Shown piece after piece: positions 58,418 through 64,000 of a stretch of 64,000 bases of DNA. The translations under genes and the position numbers were made by a program. This DNA comes from Steroidobacteraceae bacterium. GTDB taxonomy: Bacteria; Pseudomonadota; Gammaproteobacteria; Steroidobacterales; Steroidobacteraceae. The DNA lies in assembly GCA_019683695.1 (NCBI GenBank), contig JADGHX010000004.1, positions 22,743-86,742 of the forward strand, read 5' to 3'. Every line of letters begins with the position of its first letter. The stretch's first letter is position 1. The notes under the pieces are model-generated. The model had not been told where the DNA came from. It saw nothing but the letters and a program-made list of their open reading frames with translations, and did no database searches.

Positions 58418-60514
58418 CTACTTTTCCTCGGGTTTCCCCGATTGCGACGCTTCAGACGCGGGCGCGACGGGGTTGTCCTTGCGTGCGCCCTGGGAAGTGC
58501 GCTCCCGCATGGCCGCGGCCAGGCCCGGCACGTTGTCCGCCCCCACTGGTACCGTCACGCTCGAGCCATCGAAATCGTTGCCGATCGGCTCGTACCGCCC
58601 GCCGAGACACTTGGACAGGAACCCTTCCGCGATGGCGTAGAACGAGAGCCGGTTCTGGGGTCTCGCAAAGCCGTGACCCTCGTCGGGGTACACCACGTAC
58701 GTGACGGGCAGGTTCTTCGCCTGCAGGGCGGCCACGATCTGGTCGGACTCCGCCTGCTTCACGCGCGGGTCGTTCGCGCCCTGCGCGATGAGCAGCGGCC
58801 GCCTGATGCGGTCCGCGTACGTGAGCGGTGAGCGCTCCTCGAGCAGCTTGCGGCCCTCTGGCGTGCGCGGATCGCCGATGCGGCGGACCATGTCCTCGTA
58901 AAACGATTTCCAGTACGGCGGAATGGACGCGAGCAGCGTCTGCAGATTCGAAGGCCCGACGATATCCACGCCGCAGGCAAACCGGTCTGGTGTGCGCGTG
59001 AGCCCCACGAGCACGGCGTAGCCCCCATACGAGCCCCCGTAGATGGCCACTTTGTCGGGCAGGGCAATGCGTTCGCGCACGGCCCAGTCCACCGCATCGA
59101 TGAGGTCGTCGTGCATGGCGCGGCCCCACTCGTGATCGCCCGCGTTCACGAAGCTTTTCCCGAAGCCCGTCGAGCCGCGGAAGTTCACGGACAGCACGGC
59201 GTAGCCGCGATTGGCGAGCCACTGATGCTCGGCGTCGAACCCGTAGCTGTCGCGCGCCCAGGGGCCGCCGTGCACATTCAGCACGAGCGGCACGGGCTCC
59301 GGCGGCCGGCTCGCACGACGGTCTCCCGAGCCTGGCGGCAGCGTGAGGAACGCCACGAGCGTGAGCCCGTCACGCGCCTTGATCTCGCGCGACAGCATCG
59401 GTCGCAGCGGCGCATCCGCCAGTTCCGGGCGCTGATCGAAGAGCTTGGTGATCTGGCCGCTCTTGCGGTCGTACAGATAGGTGGTGAGCACGTTCACCGG
59501 GTCGTCCACGACAACGGCCCAGTGCTGGTCATCCAGCGTGCGGCTCGTGACGGTGAACTGCGGCCCGAGTGTGCCGCGAAGCCGCTCGATGTCTTTCCCC
59601 GCCTCCGGCGTGAGTGGCGTCAGCTCCGTGTGCAGGTAGTTGACGGCGAACGCCTGCGGTTCATGCGTGCGCGGGTCGATCCAGACTTCCGCCACATCTG
59701 CCTTGGGGCTTTCGCCAACCACGCTTTGTGCGCCGGTCGTGAGGTCCACGCGCACGAGCGCCGCCTTGTCGCGGCCCACGGCGCTTACCATCAACGCGGT
59801 ACGTCCGTCCCCTTCGATGACGATGGGGCTGGTGGTGAGGCTGTCTTCCTGCCCGTATTCCAGGAACTGCTCCCAGCCCTTGCCGCTGCGCCGGAAGATC
59901 TCGCCTCCGCCGCTCGGCAAGGTCTTCACCGCGAGGCGCGGCCGCAGGTCGAGATCTGCGAGATACGCGGCGAACTGCTGGTCGTTCTTTTCCACGAGCT
60001 TGCGCTCGCCCGTGCGGACATCGATCTCATGCAGGTCGTGCCACTCCGGCACGCGATCGTTCAGGCCGACCAGCACCACGTTCGGGCGTCGGTAGGAGAG
60101 GCCCACCACCTGCGCCTGCACGCCAGCCATCGGGGTGAGGTCGATTTCCTTGCCGGTTTCAATGTCGACGCTGTGCACGCGCCAGTTCTCGTCACCGGCT
60201 TCGTCCTGCAGGTAGAGGATGTGCCGGTTGTCTTCGGCCCAGAAGTGCTCGCGGATGCCTCGTTTGCGATCCGCGGTGATCGGCTTTGCCTCGGCGAGCT
60301 TGCCGAAGGGGGCAAGCCACACGTTCAGGAATCCATCGCGCGGCGCAAGAAAGGACAGGTGCCGACCATCCGGGCTCAGGCGCGCCTGCGTGCGAACCGG
60401 ATTGCCGAAGAGCGCGGACCGGGGAATGAGCGCGGTCTCCGAAGGTCCTGCCGACTGAGCCGCCGCACCGAGCGTGAAGGTCATTGCTGCCAGCACTCCG
60501 CAGATCCATTTCAT
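58418..60514 (-). CDS. S9 family prolyl oligopeptidase-type peptidase
   Basis: Signal peptide; VLNVHGGPWARDSYGF; KVAIYGGSYGGYAVLVGLTRTPD; YVVYPDEGHGF. Confidence 0.93.
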   Translation of the reverse strand: MKWICGVLAAMTFTLGAAAQSAGPSETALIPRSALFGNPVRTQARLSPDGRHLSFLAPRDGFLNVWLAPFGKLAEAKPITADRKRGIREHFWAEDNRHILYLQDEAGDENWRVHSVDIETGKEIDLTPMAGVQAQVVGLSYRRPNVVLVGLNDRVPEWHDLHEIDVRTGERKLVEKNDQQFAAYLADLDLRPRLAVKTLPSGGGEIFRRSGKGWEQFLEYGQEDSLTTSPIVIEGDGRTALMVSAVGRDKAALVRVDLTTGAQSVVGESPKADVAEVWIDPRTHEPQAFAVNYLHTELTPLTPEAGKDIERLRGTLGPQFTVTSRTLDDQHWAVVVDDPVNVLTTYLYDRKSGQITKLFDQRPELADAPLRPMLSREIKARDGLTLVAFLTLPPGSGDRRASRPPEPVPLVLNVHGGPWARDSYGFDAEHQWLANRGYAVLSVNFRGSTGFGKSFVNAGDHEWGRAMHDDLIDAVDWAVRERIALPDKVAIYGGSYGGYAVLVGLTRTPDRFACGVDIVGPSNLQTLLASIPPYWKSFYEDMVRRIGDPRTPEGRKLLEERSPLTYADRIRRPLLIAQGANDPRVKQAESDQIVAALQAKNLPVTYVVYPDEGHGFARPQNRLSFYAIAEGFLSKCLGGRYEPIGNDFDGSSVTVPVGADNVPGLAAAMRERTSQGARKDNPVAPASEASQSGKPEEK

Positions 60515-60644
60515 ACCTGTGCACCGCCCTTCCCGTCCGCCGGTTCTAAAACGGCTGCGGTCGCGTCAGGTTTCTTTCACTGGTCACGACTCCATGTGAG
60601 CACGCCTGCGGCGCACGAACAAACGCAAGCTCGGGGACCGCCGC

Positions 60645-61853
60645 TCAGGATGAGTAGATGAGGCTCGCCCGGCGCTCGTCTTCCCAGGACCGCTCATCCG
60701 GCGCGGCGAGCGCGTCGAGATCCGCAGGCGTGGCCGCGGGATCGTCAATCCATTCCCGCAGCAGCTCGCTGCCATTGATCACGTCGAACGCCAGCTTGCC
60801 GCGCTCGTATTCGTAATCGAAGTGACGCCAGATGGGATAGCTGGCGCGCTGATGGCGCAGTGCCTTCAGCGCGAGCGCGACGAGCCGCCACGGCCGGAAC
60901 ACGTCGTGTCGGTAAGCCGGGTCATCGACATGAATCTGCACGCCCGAGCAGAGCTTGCCGACGTGCTTGTGGAACGTGGGCTCGAACCAGCACGGGCGTA
61001 GCCGGCAGCCCTGCAGCCAATGCGGCGCCAGCGCATGCATCTGCTGGAGCAGCGCCGTGGCATCGATGTCTGGTGCACCGAACAGCTCGAGCGGCCGGGT
61101 GGTGCCACGCCCTTCGGACAGCGTGGTGCCCTCGATCATCACCGTGCCGGCATAGGCTCGCGCCATCCACAGGTTCGACGCGTTCGGGCTCGGATTCACC
61201 CAGCTGCGCTCGCCAAGCGGCCAGCCATAGCCGGGTGCGGATTGCGGATTCCACCCTTCCATCTCGATGACGCGATAGTCCACGTTCAAGCGCAGCGTGC
61301 GCACGAACCAGTGCGCCAGCTCGCCGAGCGTGAGTCCGTGGCGCATGGGCAAGGGCCCGGCTCCGACGAAGCTTTCCCAGCCCGCGCGCAGGCGCAGGCC
61401 TTCGATGGGGCGGCCTGCAGGGTTTGGGCGATCCAGCACCCAGACGCTCTTGCCCTTCGCGGCGGCCTCCTCGAGCACGTAACGCAGAGTCGTGATGAAT
61501 GTGTAGATGCGACAGCCGACGTCCTGAAGGTCCACGAGCAGCGTATCGAAGGCATCCATCATCGCGGCGGTGGGACGACGCACCGTGCCGTAGAGACTGA
61601 ATACCGGGATGCCATGCACCGGATCGTTGAAGTCCGGCGATTCGATCATGTTGTCCTGCTTGTCGCCACGCAGCCCGTGCTGCGGGCCGAAGGCCGCGGT
61701 GAGCCGCACGTCCCCGATCGCGGCGAGCGCATCGAGTGAGTGCACGAGCGTGCTCGTGACGGATGCCGGATGAGCAAGCAGCGCAACGCGCTTGCCCGCA
61801 AGCGGCTTGCGGAGCGACGCATCCGCAAGCAGGCGATCGATACCGAACTTCAT
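60645..61853 (-). CDS. DUF1343 / NamZ-like exo-beta-N-acetylmuramidase family protein
   Basis: GKRVALLAHPASVT; AFGPQHGLRGDKQDNM; VDLQDVGCRIYTFITTLRYVLEEAA; WVLDRPNPAGRPIEG; EGTTLSEGRGTTRPLELFGAP. Confidence 0.92.
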   Translation of the reverse strand: MKFGIDRLLADASLRKPLAGKRVALLAHPASVTSTLVHSLDALAAIGDVRLTAAFGPQHGLRGDKQDNMIESPDFNDPVHGIPVFSLYGTVRRPTAAMMDAFDTLLVDLQDVGCRIYTFITTLRYVLEEAAAKGKSVWVLDRPNPAGRPIEGLRLRAGWESFVGAGPLPMRHGLTLGELAHWFVRTLRLNVDYRVIEMEGWNPQSAPGYGWPLGERSWVNPSPNASNLWMARAYAGTVMIEGTTLSEGRGTTRPLELFGAPDIDATALLQQMHALAPHWLQGCRLRPCWFEPTFHKHVGKLCSGVQIHVDDPAYRHDVFRPWRLVALALKALRHQRASYPIWRHFDYEYERGKLAFDVINGSELLREWIDDPAATPADLDALAAPDERSWEDERRASLIYSS

Positions 61854-62383
61854 AGCTGCAGGGTGAAGCTTTCCGGGTGATGAAAATCGGGCTTGTCAGC
61901 GGGGTGATTCAGCGACCAGTACGACAGACGACCGGTGTTCTCTTCAATGATGGCGGCGAGCGCAACGCGCGTCACGGCGGGCAGCGTGGTGAGCGGAAGG
62001 TACGCGCGCACTTCGAGGCGACCTTCGGCCTGCTCCACATCGATGCGCGGTGGCTGCGACGGGCTCAGCGGACGCATGCCCCGGCGGTAGTCGTCGAAAG
62101 CGTAAAGGGCCCATTGCGTCGAGGGAGATACGTTAAGCTCGAAATACGCGGTGCCGGCGTCGCCGCGCAGAAACGCCTCAAAACAAGTGTGCCTCCACAA
62201 TTCGTCGGCGTGCGTGCTTTCCGTTTGCGCCGGAATGCGCAGCCGGGTGAGGTCGGCGTCCACGACGTAGTGAAACGTGAGCGCGTTCGGGTGCTCCGTG
62301 GACACGTGCACATCCACCGCGGCCACCGCGTCCGTGGGCGCGTAAGCGTGCAGCGGGAGAATGCGATGGAACGGCGGACGCAT
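61850..62383 (-). CDS. DOMON-like domain protein
   Basis: LTFHYVVDADLTRLRIP...HADELWRHTCFEAFLRGDAGTAYFELNVSPSTQWALYAFDDYRRGM; ATG overlap with the DUF1343 gene. Confidence 0.75.
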   Translation of the reverse strand: MRPPFHRILPLHAYAPTDAVAAVDVHVSTEHPNALTFHYVVDADLTRLRIPAQTESTHADELWRHTCFEAFLRGDAGTAYFELNVSPSTQWALYAFDDYRRGMRPLSPSQPPRIDVEQAEGRLEVRAYLPLTTLPAVTRVALAAIIEENTGRLSYWSLNHPADKPDFHHPESFTLQL

Positions 62384-62516
62384 AGGGGGATTCTAGGTCA
62401 TGCGCATCGCCCACGTGGCGAATGACATCGCTCCTTCACGCGCGGGTGCGGCACGATCGGTTTTCGGGCCGGAGCACGTACACTTCCGGGGACAGAACGC
62501 GTGTGAAGAGGGGCGA

Positions 62517-63851
62517 ATGGCTGCGCAGGATGTGATCGTGATCGGAGCTGGGGCGGCGGGGCTCGCGGCTGCGGCTGCGCTGGCCGAGCGCGGCCGGCGC
62601 GTGCTCGTGCTGGAGGCGCGCGATCGCATGGGCGGTCGCATCTGGACGCGGCACGAAGCAGGCGTGGCGGCGCCGGTTGAGCTCGGGGCGGAATTCATTC
62701 ACGGCCATGCGCCCGCCACCGTTGCGTGGCTGCGCCGCGCGGGGCGCGGCGTGGTCGAGTCGCCCGATTCCCACTGGCGCCTGCGCGATGGCGTGCTTCA
62801 GCAGCGCGACAGCTACTTCCTGGAAGTGCAGAAGGCGATGCGCGCGGCGCTCGACCGCATGACGCAGGACATCTCCCTTGCGGAACTGCTGGACACGCAT
62901 CTCAAGGACGTGCTCTCGCCGGAAGCGCGCAACTACGCTCGCATGATGGCCGAAGGATTCGATGCCGCCGACACCACGCGCGCGAGTGCCAGAGCCATCA
63001 TCGAGGAATGGACCGGGGACATGCTGAACAACGCCCCACAGGGCCGGCCCGAAGGCGGCTATTCCTCGCTGCTCGAAGCGCTCGCGGGCGCGCTGCCCGC
63101 GGACAAGGTGCACGTGCGGCTGCAAACCGTGGTACGCGAGGTGCGCTGGGCGCGCGGTCACGTGGAAATCTTCGGCGAGTCCTTCGGTCGCCCGTATCAG
63201 GTACAGGCGCCGCGGGCGATCGTCACGCTGCCGCTCGGCGTCCTCCAGCTTTCACCGCAGGATGACGGCGCCGTGCGCTTCACACCACCTCTCGACATGA
63301 AGCAGGAAGCGCTGCGCGGCCTCGGCTTCGGGCCCGTGATCAAGCTCGTGCTGCGCTTCCAGACCGCGTTCTGGGAAACACTGGATGACGGAAGGTACCG
63401 GGACGCGGCGTTCCTGCATGCTTCCGAATGTCCTTTCCCCACGTTCTGGACTTCGGTGCCGCTGCGTGCGCCGATCATCAATGCCTGGGCCGGAGGCCCC
63501 CGCGCAGCGCAACTCTCTGCGCAGTCACGAGACGGGGTGCCGACGCTTGTGGATCAGGCATTGCAGAGCCTGCAGACCATGTTCGGCTTACGCTGCGATG
63601 TGCGAGCGGAGTTGCAGGGCGCCTACATGCAGGACTGGCAACGAGACCCCTACTCGCGCGGCGCCTACAGCTATCAGGCCGTCGGCGGCGAGAACGCGCG
63701 CGAGCACCTTGCCGCCCCTCTCGAAGACACTCTTTTCTTCGCGGGCGAAGCCACGGCTTCGGAGGACGACGCCGGCACTGTCGTAGGCGCTCTCCAGTCC
63801 GGCGAGCGCGCGGCTGCGGAAGTTCTCCAGACGTTCACACCCCACGCGTAA
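62517..63851 (+). CDS. FAD-dependent flavin amine oxidase
   Basis: DVIVIGAGAAGLAAAAALAERGRRVLVLEARDRMGGRIWT; C-terminal LFFAGEATASEDDAGTVVGALQSGERAAAEV. Confidence 0.93.
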   Translation: MAAQDVIVIGAGAAGLAAAAALAERGRRVLVLEARDRMGGRIWTRHEAGVAAPVELGAEFIHGHAPATVAWLRRAGRGVVESPDSHWRLRDGVLQQRDSYFLEVQKAMRAALDRMTQDISLAELLDTHLKDVLSPEARNYARMMAEGFDAADTTRASARAIIEEWTGDMLNNAPQGRPEGGYSSLLEALAGALPADKVHVRLQTVVREVRWARGHVEIFGESFGRPYQVQAPRAIVTLPLGVLQLSPQDDGAVRFTPPLDMKQEALRGLGFGPVIKLVLRFQTAFWETLDDGRYRDAAFLHASECPFPTFWTSVPLRAPIINAWAGGPRAAQLSAQSRDGVPTLVDQALQSLQTMFGLRCDVRAELQGAYMQDWQRDPYSRGAYSYQAVGGENAREHLAAPLEDTLFFAGEATASEDDAGTVVGALQSGERAAAEVLQTFTPHA

Positions 63852-63949
63852 AGGCTTCGCTCCGAGGGCATTCAACCACCGCGCCATCCGCATGAACGCC
63901 ACCGCGCCCAACAGGCGGGGCCTCGGGCGAAGAGGGGTTGTGAGGCAGG

Positions 63950-63974
63950 CTGAAAACACAGGACGTGTTTTCAG
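63950..63974. other. Hairpin near the right window edge
   Basis: ctgaaaacac-aggac-gtgttttcag, perfect 10-bp stem. Confidence 0.6.
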
Positions 63975-64000
63975 CAGCCCCCCAGGGATGGGTCTTACGG

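Overview
High-GC proteobacterial chromosome segment, probably gammaproteobacterial judging by gene order. Most of it is ordinary core genome: a split class II ribonucleotide reductase (nrdJa/nrdJb), HtrA/Do protease, cca, uppP, midA-like, folM/folK/folB, tsaD, rpsU-yqeY-dnaG-rpoD, hrpB, ypfJ, M13 peptidase, slipin/NfeD, YgiQ, S9 peptidase, NamZ-like and a flavin amine oxidase. The accessory part is concentrated in about 1-12.5 kb: a SARP/cyclase-like/STAND regulator running off the left edge, a divergent TpsA/TpsB two-partner secretion locus, a truncated gene behind a multi-hairpin leader, and a three-gene CBASS-like antiphage operon (patatin effector, CD-NTase, E2-like protein with a C-terminal SEC-C zinc motif). 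Four 21-bp iterons beside this operon look like a transposon end. Other notable observations are a 281-nt group I intron in the anticodon loop of tRNA-Ile2(CAU) at 37820-38176, a decayed hipA next to an intact HTH gene, and a 3 x 85-bp palindromic array plus terminator between nfeD and the slipin gene. All calls come from reading sequence and translations; no database searches were run.
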